Source of the DNA: Alopecurus myosuroides | Taxonomy: Eukaryota > Streptophyta > Magnoliopsida > Poales > Poaceae | NCBI GenBank assembly: GCA_028641055.1 | Contig: CM054060.1 | Coordinates: 162,352,696-162,416,695, forward strand | Direction of reading: 5' to 3' | Length of the DNA: 64,000 nt | Shown: positions 34,937 through 47,233 of the stretch, one piece after another | How positions within the stretch are numbered: position 1 is the first letter of the stretch | How the letters are laid out: each line of letters starts with the position of its first letter | The notes under the pieces: generated by a model | What the model saw: only the letters and a program-made list of their open reading frames with translations | The model's database searches: none | Told to the model about the DNA's origin: nothing | Position numbers and translations under genes: made by a program

Positions 34937-36435
34937 AATATGATCATACAAGGCATAATGAAAATCACTCCAAGAGGGTCCGTGGCAGTGACAAGTCACT
35001 GTTGGCTACCTCGACCGTAGCGCGTAAAAAAAACCATTACGATTGTCATTAGTAGAGGAAGTCATATACCATTATACTATCATCTGGTTTTTCAAGTGTG
35101 GCACAATTTCAAGCTTTTAAACCAACAATTAATTGTTTTTACCTTACTAAACCATCATGTTTACTACTAAGCATATTAATATATCTAAACAACAACAAAT
35201 AATCAAGTGAAACAGTTTAATGATCTACAAGAGTATGCAAGTCTTTTCCAACATACCATCTACCACATGTAGCATTTTCTATTTCCATCAATCACCAAAC
35301 AATATATAGTTCAACACAAACTCTCCAACTAATATATCAATGAAACAAGAGAGTACTAACATAACTCTACTAGAACTAATAGCTCTGAACAAGAGAGGCA
35401 TGAAAAGCAGGAGCTAAAAGGATTTGCAGCTGCTAGAAGAAAAACTATGAATACGAGCATGGAAGAAAACGAGTATTGACATGAAAAAGCAGAGCGTGTG
35501 TCTCTCCCACACAAAGAATGTTGGGTTCGAAGCATGTTTATTGCAGCAAAGAAAAAAAGAAAAAAAAACAGACGCTCCAAGTAAAGTGCATATGATGTGA
35601 CTGAAAAAAAATACAGTTTCACTATAAGTGACCTGATAAGTTGCTGATGAAGAAGGGGATGCCTTGGGCATCCCCAAGCTTATACTCTTGAGTCTTCTGA
35701 AAATTTGCTGGAATGAACCACGGGGGAATCCCCAAGCTTTGGCTTTTCACTCTTCTTGATCACATTATATCACCCTCTTCTCTTGACCCTTGAAAACTTC
35801 CTTCACACCAAACTTAATATAATTATCATTAGAGGGTTAGTGCACAATCAAAAATTCGCATGTCCTCCGTGGACAAAAGCATTATTAATACGTTTTAAAT
35901 ATTAGCTACAGCCAGCGATGTTTTGTGGATCAAAGAAATCCACTCAACATAGTAAAAGAGAGAATGCAAGTAAAAAGGCAGAATCTGTCAAAACCAGAAC
36001 AGTCTGTAAAGGCGAATTTTGTGGGGGCCCTTACGTTGCTTAAATCAAAAAAGCACCGCTAGAAAAAAATTCAGAATTATCTAAGGTATAAGCACAAAAG
36101 ATTGCAGGTCATTTTGATCTTTCTGTGAATTTACACAAATTTAACGCTGGACAGCAAAAATCTATTTTCTGCGCAGAAATCCAAATCTAACCTCAACTTT
36201 CACTAGAGACTTTACTTGGAACATTAAATGCAAGAAAATAAAGATACAAAGGAGTTGATACAAAATTAAACAACACCTTGAATCAAATAAAACATAGAAA
36301 AACAAAGCAAAATTGAAACCATGGGTTATCTCCCAAGAAATGCTTTTCTTTAACGCCTTTTAGCTAGGCCTAGTAATTTGAGAAGATGCTCACATAAGAA
36401 ATATGAATAAAGCAAAAGAGAGAATCAAGGAGCAA
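34937..36435 (-). mobile_element. 3' non-coding region of X copy c
   Basis: Homologous to 40171-42070 and 5240-6600 (CATCCCCAAGCTT blocks, TCACATTATATCACCCTCTTCTC, CAAGAAATGCTTTTCTTTAACGCC). No protein. The 3' LTR that should lie to the left is absent. Confidence 0.75.
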
Positions 36436-37875
36436 TTATAAAACAAATTTAAGTCTCACCCACTTCCTATGCATAGGAATCTTGTAAAGAAATAAATTAA
36501 AGAAGCTCAAACTAGAAATCATGGGAAGGTAGAATAAGAGCAATTTCAAAACTTTCAACAAAAAGAGAGGTGTTTTAGTAACATGAAAATTCCTATAACC
36601 ATATTTTCTTCTCTCATAATAATTTTCAGTAGCATCATGAACAAACTCAACAACATAATTATCACATAAAGCATGTTTGTCATGGTCTAAAAGCACACAA
36701 TTCATATCAAGCTCAAAAATAGTGGGATCAAACTTAAAAATAAAGACCTTTTCTTTCTCACTTTTAGCAATAGAAAAACAAGATGATTGGTCACTCTTAA
36801 AATGTACGGGAATTGTTATAGAAATCCTATTTTAAGTAGCATTATAATTTATAACATCAAGTAACATAGGACCATCATCTAGAGCATTATCATATAAATT
36901 ATCTAAACAAACTTCCTCATTATCATGCATATCAATAGTTGGAATAAATAGGGGATTAGAATAAGATTAATTTAAGTAGCATGGATTATCATAAATAAAA
37001 GTAGCAATATCATTCTCACAAGTTTCATTCATAGTAGTATCAAGGTCACAAGTATAGCAAGTATTAATTTCATAAAAAAGGGATATTTCAAAAGAATCAA
37101 TAGGATCATCACAATTATCAATATAACACTCATCCTCCTTTGGTAGGCATGGAGGGCAATCAAATAAGTTATGAGTTAAAGAGTTTCTCTCATTGGGAGG
37201 TATACATGGGTAGCTACTCCATTCTTCCTCCTCTTGATCATCACTATCCTCCTCTTTTCATCCAATGAGCTTCCAGATTCAGCAATTTCTTCTTCCATAG
37301 GCTCCTGCAAGGCATTAGTCGCTTCCTTAGGTGGAGGTATCTATAAAGATATTTAAGAATATATCCATTTTCTTCCTTGTAATTATCAAAGCAGAATTAA
37401 AGTATATCATAAATCTCATATTTATAAGGTGCATCATCAATATTTTCAAGAAAATAAGCAATTTCGAATGCACCCTTCCAAGAAATAAATTATTAAATTT
37501 GTTCCACATCATAAAAGTCATAACTTCCCGTAACATAAGAAGATATGGTAACATTATCATTATACTCAGAATGAAAAGGGAGGTGTTTATACCTCCTACA
37601 ACAACAAGATTTACCAAAGCAATAAGTAACATTATAAGTAGAGCACACCTTTTTAGCGTAGTTATGCAATTTATTAATTTGCTCGCATAAGTGTATCCCT
37701 TTTTGTGACAAGCGGTGTACCTTGTAATATTTTTGTTGTTCATCCGTGAACTTACCTTGCCAATAAGATCTAGTTTGAAAGACATCAAACATTGATACAA
37801 AGCATGACAAAGCAAGTAAAAAAGCAAAACAATAACAAAGTAAAATTGATTGGAGGTGAGAGACTCCCCTTGCAT
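36436..37875 (-). pseudogene. Degenerate coding region of X copy c, unknown protein
   Basis: Between the primer site and the post-coding region lies AT-rich sequence with broken minus-strand frames. Recognisable protein-like stretches in different frames are YWQGKFTDEQQKYYKVHRL (about 37760), FEIAYFLENIDDAPYKYEIYD (about 37430) and DNYVVEFVHDATENYYERRK with GYRNFHVTKTP (36560-36680). Many stops and shifts break it. It occupies the place of gag-protease but shares no motif with it. I cannot assign a function. Confidence 0.5.
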
Positions 37876-37888
37876 AAATCATCTTTCT

Positions 37889-37971
37889 CCCCGGCAACGG
37901 CACCAGAAAAGAAGCGTTGACGAGGGAGTGGTTGCTTCTTGATGACTTTGAAATCCCCGGCAACGGTGCCA
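37889..37971 (-). other. Two tRNA-Asp primer-site copies, 66 bp apart
   Basis: CCCCGGCAACGGCACCA (37889-37905) and CCCCGGCAACGGTGCCA (37955-37971) are both near-exact primer sites on the minus strand. The second lies seven bases from LTR 'c' and is the one in functional place. Confidence 0.8.
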
Positions 37972-37978
37972 GAAAACT

Positions 37979-38691
37979 TGATGGAGGTTGTTGCTCGTTC
38001 GTTAGGAGACACCAAGTGTAGAGTGTGAAGAGTGCAGCGGCAAGTTTTCCCTCGGAATGAAACCAAGGTTGAATCGACCAGTAGGAGAAAGAAATCAATT
38101 CTGAAGGTTGATGCAGCTGATGTTGGCAGGGTGCACTATCGGTTCAGCAACAACGTGGAATCTACACAACACAATCAAATTACTTTGCCCCAACAAATAA
38201 GTGAGGTTGTCAATCTCACCAGTTTTGCTGAAACAAAGGGTTAGACGTATAGTGTGGAAAATAGTACTTGTTTGCAGTAATGAAAGAGAACAATAATTCC
38301 AGTAGGAAAACAACAGGAAAATTGTGGTTGAAGTGGTTGTATATCAGTGTAAAGAAATGGACCGAGGTCCACAGTTCACTAGAGGTGTCTCTCCAAAATA
38401 GATAGATAACATGCTGGGTAAACAAATTACAACTGGGCAATTGACAAATATAAAGGCCGCACAGTAGTGCATATGCATGACATGATGATTACTACGTGAT
38501 TCACGCGGGAATTACAACAAGATACATAGACCGTTATCCAACTGCATCTATGACTAATAATCCACCCTCAGAGTGTCATCCGAGCAAACCTTGGGTATTA
38601 AGTTGCAAGCAACAGATAAGTGTGTAATGTAAACAATAAAATCATCCTTAGACAAAGAATTGTTGTTTTCTCCCTAATGGCAACAACACAT
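37979..38691 (-). repeat. X-family LTR 'c', left fragment
   Basis: Homologous to the first 700 bp (plus sense) of LTRs a, b, e and g, ending within GGCAACAACACAT where element e begins. The next part of the same LTR appears at 45908 on the other side of e. Confidence 0.8.
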
Positions 38692-40170
38692 TGATGCGCA
38701 TGTAACACACGTTCGTTGGGAGACCCCAAGAGGAAGGTATGAAGAGAATAGTAGCAAGTTTCTCTCTGAAAGAAACCAAGGTTGAATCGACCAGTACGAG
38801 AAAGAAGCAACTTCCGAAGGTGGATGCAGCTGAGATGGCAGGGCGCACTACCGGTTCAGCAGCAACATGGAACCTACACAACACAATCAATTCACTTTGC
38901 CCCCAACGAAGCAGTGAGGTTGTCAATCTCACCGGTTTTCCTGAACACAAAGAGGTTAAACGTATGGTGTGGAAAACAGTATGAGAAAAATATGAAAACA
39001 ACAGAAAACGGTGGAAGAGTGGAAGGAGTGGTTGTATTATCAGAATGAGGAAATGGACCGGGGTCCATAGTTCACTAGTGGTGTCTCTCCATAAAAGATA
39101 GCTAACATGCGTGGTGAACAAATTACAGCTGGGCAATTGATAGATAATGAAATATGCATGACATAATGATTACTATGAGATTCATGCGGGCATTACAACA
39201 AGATACATAGACCATCCTCCAACTGCGTCTATGACTAATAATCCACCCTTCGAATATCATCCGAACAAACATTGGGTATTAAGTTGCAAGCAACGGATTA
39301 TCGTAGTAAGCAAAGTTTGTAATGTAAACAAAGTAAACATCGTTTTTTTCTCCCTAATGGAAACAACACATCCTCCATCCATCACGTTTCTGTCACTCGA
39401 GCACAAATGCAAAGGAGGCATGAACCCAACTCGAGCATAAATACTCCCTCTTGGAGTCACTAACATCTACTTGGACAGAGCATCTACAGAGCATGCAAGA
39501 TCATAAATAACATACGCATGAAGACAACATGATAGATTGATAATCAAGAGATATAACATTCAACAATCATCGGATCCTAGCAAACACAACATGTAGCATT
39601 ACAATAAGATGATCTCGATCATGTGAGGCAGCTCACGAGATCTAAACATGGGGCATAAAAAGGAGAGTACAACCATCTAGCTACTTCTATGGACTCGTAG
39701 TCCAAGGATGAACTACTCCCGCATCTCTCCGGAGGAGGGCATGGCGGTGTAGAGCTCTCCGGTGATGATTTTCCCTCCCGGAAGGGATCCGGGGAGAACT
39801 CTAGAACCCTCCCGATCTTGGGTTGACGATGATGGCGGCCTCACGTGTTTTTCGTGGAAAAGTGGTACTCCCTCCGGTCCATAATTAGTGTCGGGAGATA
39901 TGTATTAATTTGTATGTAGGTGTGCTACTCCCACCGACACTTTATTCAGATTGGAGGGAGTATATTTTTAGGGTTCATGCATTGGGGGAATAAATAGGCG
40001 AAAGGGCGATGGCGGTGGGCTCCCGAGGGGCCCACACCACCCCAAGCCGCGACCAGGGGGCGCGCCTCTCTATGGTGTGCCCCCCTCCGGGCCTCTTCGG
40101 GACTCCGTGGAACCTTCGGGAATTCTAATACTTCCGGGCTTTGTATTTTCCAATTCCGATAATACTTCCG
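38692..40170 (-). repeat. X-family LTR 'd', truncated 3' LTR of copy e
   Basis: Starts TGATGCGCATGTAAC. It ends within CCAATTCCGATAATACTTCC, losing roughly the last 185 bp present in LTR 'e' plus the polypurine tract, and joins internal sequence at CTCCCATA. Contains a MITE at 39868-39960. Confidence 0.85.
39868..39960. mobile_element. Stowaway MITE (93 bp) in LTR 'd'
   Basis: Terminal inverted repeats CTCCCTCCGGTCC and, inverted, CTCCCTCCAATCT, both followed by AGTGTCGG further in, with TA on both sides (39866-39867, 39961-39962). LTR 'e' has the uninterrupted site GTGGTATATTTTTAGGG at about 45506, so the insertion into TA is seen directly. Stowaway is the Tc1/Mariner-derived MITE group of grasses. 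Confidence 0.92.
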
Positions 40171-42085
40171 GACTCCCATAGAAGGACACATCTGGGTAGA
40201 AGGTCATCCCTCTTTCTCTTTTGTTTACACAATCATGATTTGACCGGTAAATGAGGGCAAAAAATAGTGAAGAGAATTTGTTGTATTAATTTGGGGTTGG
40301 GCACCCCGCTGCCAGCTCTTCTATCAATTGGATAAGCGGATGAAGCCACTAGTCCAGGGTGTGAAAGTCCAATCAACAAGTGAGATAAATATTCTCTATT
40401 TACGTCCTCATGAGCTAAAACAGGAGCACAAAATAGGAGTAATTTTGAAGGTTTTAAAGGTAACACATGGGCAATTTACTTTGGAGTGGTAGTTAAATAC
40501 CACATGTGGACACATTTGGCAATCTTTGGTTTTTGGGAGTTGGATGCACGAGTAGAGCTCATACTCAGTACAAGTGGAGGCTAGCAAAAGACTGGGAGCG
40601 ACAAATCAAGAGAGCAATAATGACCATAATCATGCATATCGACAAAAACATCATTAATCAAAGCATAAGTGGTACTGAAATTTCAAAAACTAAATGATCA
40701 TGGAGGCTATAAGTGACCGGTTTGTAGGCATAAACATGGTGTAAGCATGCGTCAAGTCAACCAAATAAAACATTCAAAGGAGAACACCACAAATTTATGC
40801 TTCAAAATGACAAGAACAACTCATGATTCTTTCAAAGGCACATGAAACACTCTCATCTATTTGAGAAAAATCATGCTACAAAATAACTACTAGGCTTTAT
40901 AATTAAAATAACATCTACCATGACATGAAAAAGTCTAGCCACAGTCTATACAAGCTTCTAATTGCACCGTTATAAGCACGCAAATTGTACTACTACTTTC
41001 TAACACCAAACATTTCATACTAAACAAAAAATATCCAAGAGATGCAGAAATGAAACAAGAGAGTACTAACACAACTACAATAAAACTAACAGCTCTAAAT
41101 AAGAGATGCAAGGAAAACATGAGCTAAACAGGAATTTTGCAGCACCTAGAAGAAAAACTAAGAATACGAGCATAACGAGTATTCAAACGAAAAAAAGGAG
41201 CATGTCTCTCTCCCACACAAAGAATGCTAGGTTCCAACTATATTATTGCAGCAAGGAAAACAAAAGAAAAAAAACGCTCCAAGTAAATATCATATGATGT
41301 GACCGAATAAAAATATAGTTTCACTAGAAGTGACCTGATAAATTGTTGATGAGGAAGGGGATGCCTTGGGCATCCCCAAGCTTAGATGCTTGAGTCTTTT
41401 TATAATTTTATGGGATAAAGCACGGGGGCATCCTCAAGCTTGGACCTTGCACTCTTCTTGATCACATTATATCACCCTCTTCTCTTGACCCTTGAAAACT
41501 TCCTTCACACCACACTCAAAGTAGTTCGCATTAGAGGGTTAGTGCAACAATAAAAAATCCATGGATTATGCATGGGAACAAGTGATATTGATACTTTAAA
41601 CATTATCTACATCCACTGATGTTTCATGAAGAGAAGAAATCCACTTGGCATAGTAAAAGAGCAAATGCAAAAAAATGGCAGAATCTGCCAAAAGCAAAAC
41701 AGTTTGTAAAGACGAATTATTTCGGGGAACTTATGTTGCTCAGATAGAAAAACATAAATAACAAAAAAGTTTCTGAATTAGTGGAGGAATAAGCACAAAA
41801 ACTTTCAGGTCATTTTGATCTTTCTGGAATTTATACGATTCTTTACGGTGGGCAGCAGAAATCTGTTTCCTGCGCAGAAATCCAAAACCAACTCCAACTC
41901 TCGCTAGAAACTTTACTTGGGACAACTAAAACATGAAAATAAAGATACAAAGGAGTTGCTACAGAAGTATACAACCCCTTAACTCCAAGAAAATGGATAA
42001 AAACAAAGCAAAAAATAAAACCATGGGTTATCTCCCAAGAAGTATTTTTCTTTAACGCCTTTTAGCTAGGGTCAGAAAAGTGGAT
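40171..42085 (-). mobile_element. Post-coding region of X copy e
   Basis: Non-coding, homologous to 5240-6600 and 35300-36360. It joins the protease end directly at 42070-42118 with no RT, RNase H or integrase in between. Confidence 0.75.
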
Positions 42086-42603
42086 TCAAGTGTTTTCAAG
42101 TGAAGAAGCATCCAAATTGTAATTTTTTAGAATAATAGAATCAAAAGGAAACTTCATTATCTTTATAGGAAAGTGTTCCATACCTTTCTTGAGTGGGAAT
42201 TGATATTTAATATTCCCCTCTTTCATATAAGTAACAACACCAACTGTTCTAAGAAAAGGTCTTCCCAAAATAATTGGACAAGAAGCATTGCGTTCAATAT
42301 TCATAACAACAAAATAAACGGGACAAGGTTATTATTAACCATGATAAGAAAATCATCAAATCTCCCCAAAGGTTTCTTTCTAACATTATCAATAAGACGA
42401 ATATCCAAATAACAATGCTCCAAAGGTGGCAAATCAAGAATATCATAAAGTTTCTTAGGCATAGCAGAGATACTAGCACCAAGATCACATAGAATATTGC
42501 AATAAAAATCATTCACTTTCATTTTAATTATGGTTTCCCAACCATCATCTAACTTCCTAGGGATAGAGGCTTCACATCTTAATTCTTCTTCTATAATTTG
42601 CAT
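42086..42603 (-). pseudogene. Protease of X copy e, broken
   Basis: Frames 42603-42301 and 42304-42086 read CEASIPRKLDDGWETIIK, then the active-site segment LCDLGASISAMP typical of Athila-like elements, then CPIILGRPFLRTVG and a tail ending LDASSLENT. A frame change near 42303 breaks it. Same family as 9032-9700. Confidence 0.78.
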
Positions 42604-44170
42604 GAGGCATTTGTAATATGTTTTGTGAAATCCATATTCATAGTACTAGCATTAGGACAACTTGCAAGATTTTGTAGGAACTTTAACTTCAGTTATGTTG
42701 CAGTCATCAAAGTCAATATTGTTTTTATCAAAGGTAATGGGACCATTGTCTCTCATGTTTCTAAAAATTTCGGCACTTTTATCAGGAACATTTTTAGCAG
42801 TTTCAGGCAGTTTTGCATGTTTAATAGCACAAGTGGAAGTACTTCCAACACCAGTTACTTTACCATTGATAGTAGAAGGTTTACTAGCATGAGAATCTTA
42901 AGTTTTACTAGTGGTGGTAATGGTGCAAACATGACCTATATTATTCTTTCTAGCTATTTCATCTTGTCTTTCCCATCTAGCATGCAATTCAGCTAACATA
43001 CACATTGTTATCAATTCGAATTTGAATGGAATTTAAAGTTTTGCTTTCTTTAACATCATGAGGCATAAACTTTAGTTTCATAAAATTAACATCAAGAGCA
43101 AGGCTATCAACTTTAGAAGCAAGAACATCAATTTTGCCAAACTTTTCCTAAACAGATTATTTAAAAGCAGTTTGTGTACTAATAAAATTCTTAAGCATGT
43201 TTTCAAAATCAGAGGGTACACTTTTATTATTGGTATAGGAATTACCATAGGAATTGACATAACCATTACTATTATTGGGGGGATATGGCCTATAATTTTT
43301 TCTACCAAAATTACTCCTATAAGCATTGGTGTTGAAATTATTATTTTTAATGAAGTTCACATCAACATGCTCTTATTGAGAAACCAAAGAGGCTAAAGGA
43401 ACATTGTTTGGATAAATATGAGCATGGCCATTCACAAGCGTAGACATAATAGCATAAAGTCTATCACTCAAAGAGGAGGTTTCTTCAATAGAATTTACCT
43501 TCTTACCTGTTGTAGCCCTCTTAGTGTGCCATTCAGAATAATTTATCATCATGTCATCAAGAAGTTTTGTTGCTGCCCCCAAAGTAATGGATATAAAGGT
43601 TCCTCCAGCAGCTGAATCCAGAAGGTTTCTTGAAGAAAAATTTAGACCTGCATAAAAGGTTTGGATGATCATCCAAGTAGTAAGTCCATGAGTGGGACGA
43701 TTCTTTACTTAATATTTCATTCTTTCCCAAGCTTTAGCAACATGCTCATTATCAAGTTGCTTAAAATTCATAATGCTACTTCTTAAAGATATAATCTTAG
43801 CAGGAGGATAATATTTTCTAATCAAAGCATCTTTACACTTAGTCCAATAATCAATAATATTTCTAGGCAAAGATAGCAACCATTCATTAGCTCTTACTCT
43901 CAAAGAGAAAGGAAACAGTTTCAGTTTATCTCCATCTACATCTTCATATTTTTGCATCTCACATAGTTCAAAAAAAAATTTATTAAGATGGGCAGCACCA
44001 TCATCAGTACTAACACCAGAAAATTGCTCTCCCATAACAAGGTTTAAGAGGGCAAGCTTTATCTCATAAAAATCAGCACTAGGAGCAGGTGGAGCAATCG
44101 GGGTGCTAATGAAATCATTGTTGTTGGCGCTAGTGAAGTCACACAACTTAGTGTTCTCAGGGGTAGTCAT
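42604..44170 (-). pseudogene. gag: gag of X copy e
   Basis: Starts at ATG 44170 (MTTPENTKLCDFTSANNND) and keeps a good capsid N-terminal region to 43709: FYEIKLALLNLVMGEQFSGV, AAHLNKFFFELCEMQKYEDV, FPFSLRVRANEWLLSLPRN, WTKCKDALIRKYYPPAKI. A stop and shifts then separate the C-terminal parts (43672-43373: FYAGLNFSSRNLLDSAAGG; 43360-43157: Asn/Tyr-rich). This is the best gag of the family in the window and shows what the LARD split in copy B. Confidence 0.82.
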
Positions 44171-44337
44171 TTTAGCAAGACTAAAAACAGGATAAAAACA
44201 ACAACTAGAATAAGAACTGATTTTTTTTGTGTTTTTGTTAAAGAGAAGCAAACAAGACAAAATAAAATAAAATAAGCAAAACAAAAACAAAGTAAAGAGA
44301 TTGGAGGTGAGAGACTCCCCTTGCAGAAATTCTCTTC

Positions 44338-44354
44338 CTCCCAGTCAACGACGC
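44338..44354 (-). other. Degenerate primer site of copy e
   Basis: CCCAGTCAACGACGCCA is a mutated tRNA-Asp primer site. About 45 bp of the LTR end that should follow are deleted. Confidence 0.6.
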
Positions 44355-44361
44355 CAAAAAT

Positions 44362-45907
44362 TATGAAGAGCACAGTAGCAACTTTCCCTCAGAAAGAAAC
44401 CAAGGTTGAATCGACCAGTAGGAGAAAGAAGCAACTTCCGAAGGTTGCTGCAGCTGAGATGGCAGGGCGCACTACCGGTTCAGCAGCAACGTGGAACCTA
44501 CACAACACAATCAATTCTATTTGCCCCAACGAAGAAGTGAGGTTGTCAATCTCACCGGTTTTGCTGAACATAAAGAGGTTAAACATATGGTGTGGGAAAC
44601 AGTATGAGAAAAATACGAAAACAGTAGTAGCAGTGTGAAAACAGTGGAACAGTGGAAGCAGTTGTTGTATTATCAGAATGAGGAAATGGACTGGGGTCCA
44701 CAGTTCACTAGTGGTGTCTCTCCATAAAAGATAGCTAACATGCGTGGTGAACAAATTACAGCTAGGAAATTGATAGATAATGAAACATGCATGACATAAT
44801 GATTACTATGAAATTCATGCAGGCATTACAAGAAGATACATAGACCGTCATCCAACTGCATCTATGACTAATAATCCACCCTTCGAATATCATCCAAACA
44901 AACGTTGGGTATTAAATTGCAAGCAACAGATTATCGCAGTAAGGAAAGTGTGTAATGTAAACAAAGTAAACGTCGTTGGTTTCTCCCTAATGGCAACAAC
45001 ATATCCTCCACCCATCACGTTTCTGTCACTCGAGCACATATGCAAAGGAGGCATGAACCCACTATCGAGCATAAATACTCCCTCTTGGAGTCACTAGCAT
45101 GTACTTGGCCATAGCATCTACTAACAACGAAGAGCATGCAAGATCTTGAATAACATACACATGAAGAAAACATGATAGATTGATAATCAAGAAACAAAAC
45201 ATTCAATAATCATTAGATCCTAGCAAACACAACATGTAGCATTACAATAAGATGATCTCGATCATGTGAGGCGGCTCATGATATCTAAACATGAGGCATA
45301 AAGAGGAGTGGACAACCATCTAGCTACTGCTATGGACCCGTAGTCCAAGGACGGACTACTCACGCATCACTCCGGAGGCGGGCATGGTGGTGTAGAGCCC
45401 TCCGGTGATGATTTTCCCACCCGACTGGGTTCCGGGGATAACTCCAGAACCCTCCCGATCTCGGGTTGACGATGACGGCGGCCTCGGGTGTTTTTTGTGG
45501 GAAAGTGGTATATTTTTAGGGTTCACGCATCGAGGGGAATAAATAGGCAAAATGGTGATGGCGGTGGGCGCCTGAGGGGCCCACACTACCCCCAAGCACG
45601 GCCAGGGGCGCGCCGCCTTAGGTGTGGCCCCCCTATGAACCCCCTTCGGGCCTCTTTGGGACTCCGTGGAACCTTCAAGAATTCTAAGACTTTCGGGCTT
45701 TGAACTTTCCAATTCCGAGAATATTTGCAGAACAACTTTTCTGAAACTAAAAATACCAGAAAATAGTAACTCGCTCTATGGCATCTTGTCAATAGGTTAG
45801 TCCCGGGAAATCGATAAAAATGACATTAAGTGTAAGGAAAACATATAGCATATGGCATGAAAACAACATGGAACAAAAGAAATTAAGGATACGTTTATGA
45901 CGTATCA
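44362..45907 (-). repeat. X-family LTR 'e', 5' LTR of copy e
   Basis: Homologous to LTR 'd' throughout, ending GTTTATGACGTATCA. It keeps the 185 bp that LTR 'd' lost and has an empty MITE site. Confidence 0.87.
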
Positions 45908-46060
45908 CCCCCCTCCCGTTATTTTTCAGTCACTCGAGCGTGAGTGAAAGGGAGGAATGAACCCTATCGAGCATAAATACTCCCTCTTGGAGTTACAAGC
46001 ATCAACTTGGCCAGAGCATCTACCGGTAACGAAGAGCATGCAAGATCATAAATAACATAC
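45908..46060 (-). repeat. X-family LTR 'c', right fragment
   Basis: CAGTCACTCGAGCGTGAGTG, CCCTATCGAGCATAAATACTCC and GAAGAGCATGCAAGATCATA match the part of the X LTR that directly follows the break at 38691. Truncated on the right by another LTR. Confidence 0.75.
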
Positions 46061-46537
46061 TTATACGTCCATTTTGCATCACTATATTATATTGTAATTT
46101 TTTTGTTATTCATCGATATATTTCATATTATGATGCATTACTTATGTTATTTCATCTTATTTTGCATGTTTAATAATTATTGGAGAATAAACATCGGGAC
46201 CAGAAAACTAATGGAAAAAGCACCGTCAAGATACCCTATTTTAGAAGATGAGAATAAGAAGGGGCATCGGAGAAGTTTTAGAAGTCCAGAAGAGGGAGCC
46301 AACCACGAGGATATCCGGAGGGGGGCACCAGGGGCCCACACCACTAGGGGGCGACCCCCCCTTGGTCGCGCCTGGGGGTGGTGTGGACACCCTGGCCCAC
46401 CTCTTGCTGTATCCTTTCGCGTACTTGACCCCAGGGAACCCTAAGCCACAGAGAATCAACGAGGAAATACTCCGCCGCCTCCTGGGGCGGAAAACAACAG
46501 TGAGAGAAAAACTCTCTGGCAGGGAGAAACTGAAGGG
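46061..46537 (+). repeat. LTR fragment (W1), 5' part
   Basis: Begins with TATACGTCCATTTTGCATCA, the usual start of a common Triticeae Gypsy LTR, and continues through a GC-rich CCCACACCACTAGGGGG stretch to AACCCTAAGCC. Truncated at a Copia-like LTR fragment. Confidence 0.55.
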
Positions 46538-47096
46538 AATATGCCCGGGAGGCAATAATAAAGTGGTTATTATCTTATTCCTTGTTTATGATAAATGTTT
46601 ATTTCTCATGCTAGAATTGTATTAACCGGAAACGTTGATACATGTGTGTCTGATAAACAAACAAGAGTTCCTAGTAACGCCTCTCGTTTAATTAGCTCAT
46701 TGATTAACCGATGATCAAGGTTTCCTGATCATGAACGTTGGATGTTGTTAATAACGAGGTCATATCATTGGTAGAATGATGTGATGAACATAGACCCAAA
46801 GTGAATATAGCAATGCGATCAAGTCATTAATTTTACATTTTATATCAAACTTACAAAGTAACTCTAATACTTAGACCATGAGATCATGTAAATTACTAAC
46901 ACCGAAAGAGTGATTTGATGTCATCAAACGTCACACTGTAACAGGGTGACTATAAAGGTGTCGTTGGGTATTTGGAAAGTATTAGTTGAGGCTCATGGAT
47001 GAAGAGTGGGATTTGTCCATCCAAATGACGGAGATATATACACTGGGCCCTCCCGGTGATATCATATCGACACCGCTTGCAAGCACGTGACTAGGT
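46538..47096 (+). repeat. Copia-like LTR fragment (Angela/BARE type)
   Basis: AATATGCCCGGGAGGCAATAA, AAGTGGTTATTATCTTATTCC, CATGAGATCATGTAAATTACT, AACAGGGTGACTATAAAGGTG and CGCTTGCAAGCACGTGACT follow in the order known for Angela/BARE-type Triticeae Copia LTRs. Both ends are missing. Recognised from memory of the family, not from an alignment. Confidence 0.6.
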
Positions 47097-47233
47097 CCCA
47101 GCCGGAATCGTCCACCGTCTTTTCTCCTTTGTGGTCGATGTAGATCTCGCCGACGACAAGATTCTCCATGTTCTTCCGAGCTTCTCCCGTGATGTAAACA
47201 CCTTTGGACGCATGCCCCACGGTGGGCGCCAAC
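47097..47233 (-). mobile_element. Leader fragment of a second, tandem V copy
   Basis: 137 bp equal to 57243-57379 except for two substitutions, including primer site CCCCACGGTGGGCGCCA (47214-47230) and the first residues of gag (ENLVVGEIYIDHKGEK). It lies on the outer side of V's 3' LTR, where flanking host DNA is expected. So the LTR at 47234-47709 also serves as 5' LTR of a truncated neighbour copy. Confidence 0.88.

Larger units (their letters stand above)
38692..45907 (-). mobile_element. X element copy e, nested in LTR 'c'
   Basis: LTR 'd' (3'), post-coding region, protease, gag, primer site and LTR 'e' (5') follow in order on the minus strand. Outer ends are TGATGCGCATG and GACGTATCA. 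Its two borders fall at neighbouring positions of one LTR ('c'), which shows nesting. The RT, RNase H and integrase region is missing altogether. The flanks CACAT and CCCCC do not form a clear target duplication. Confidence 0.8.
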
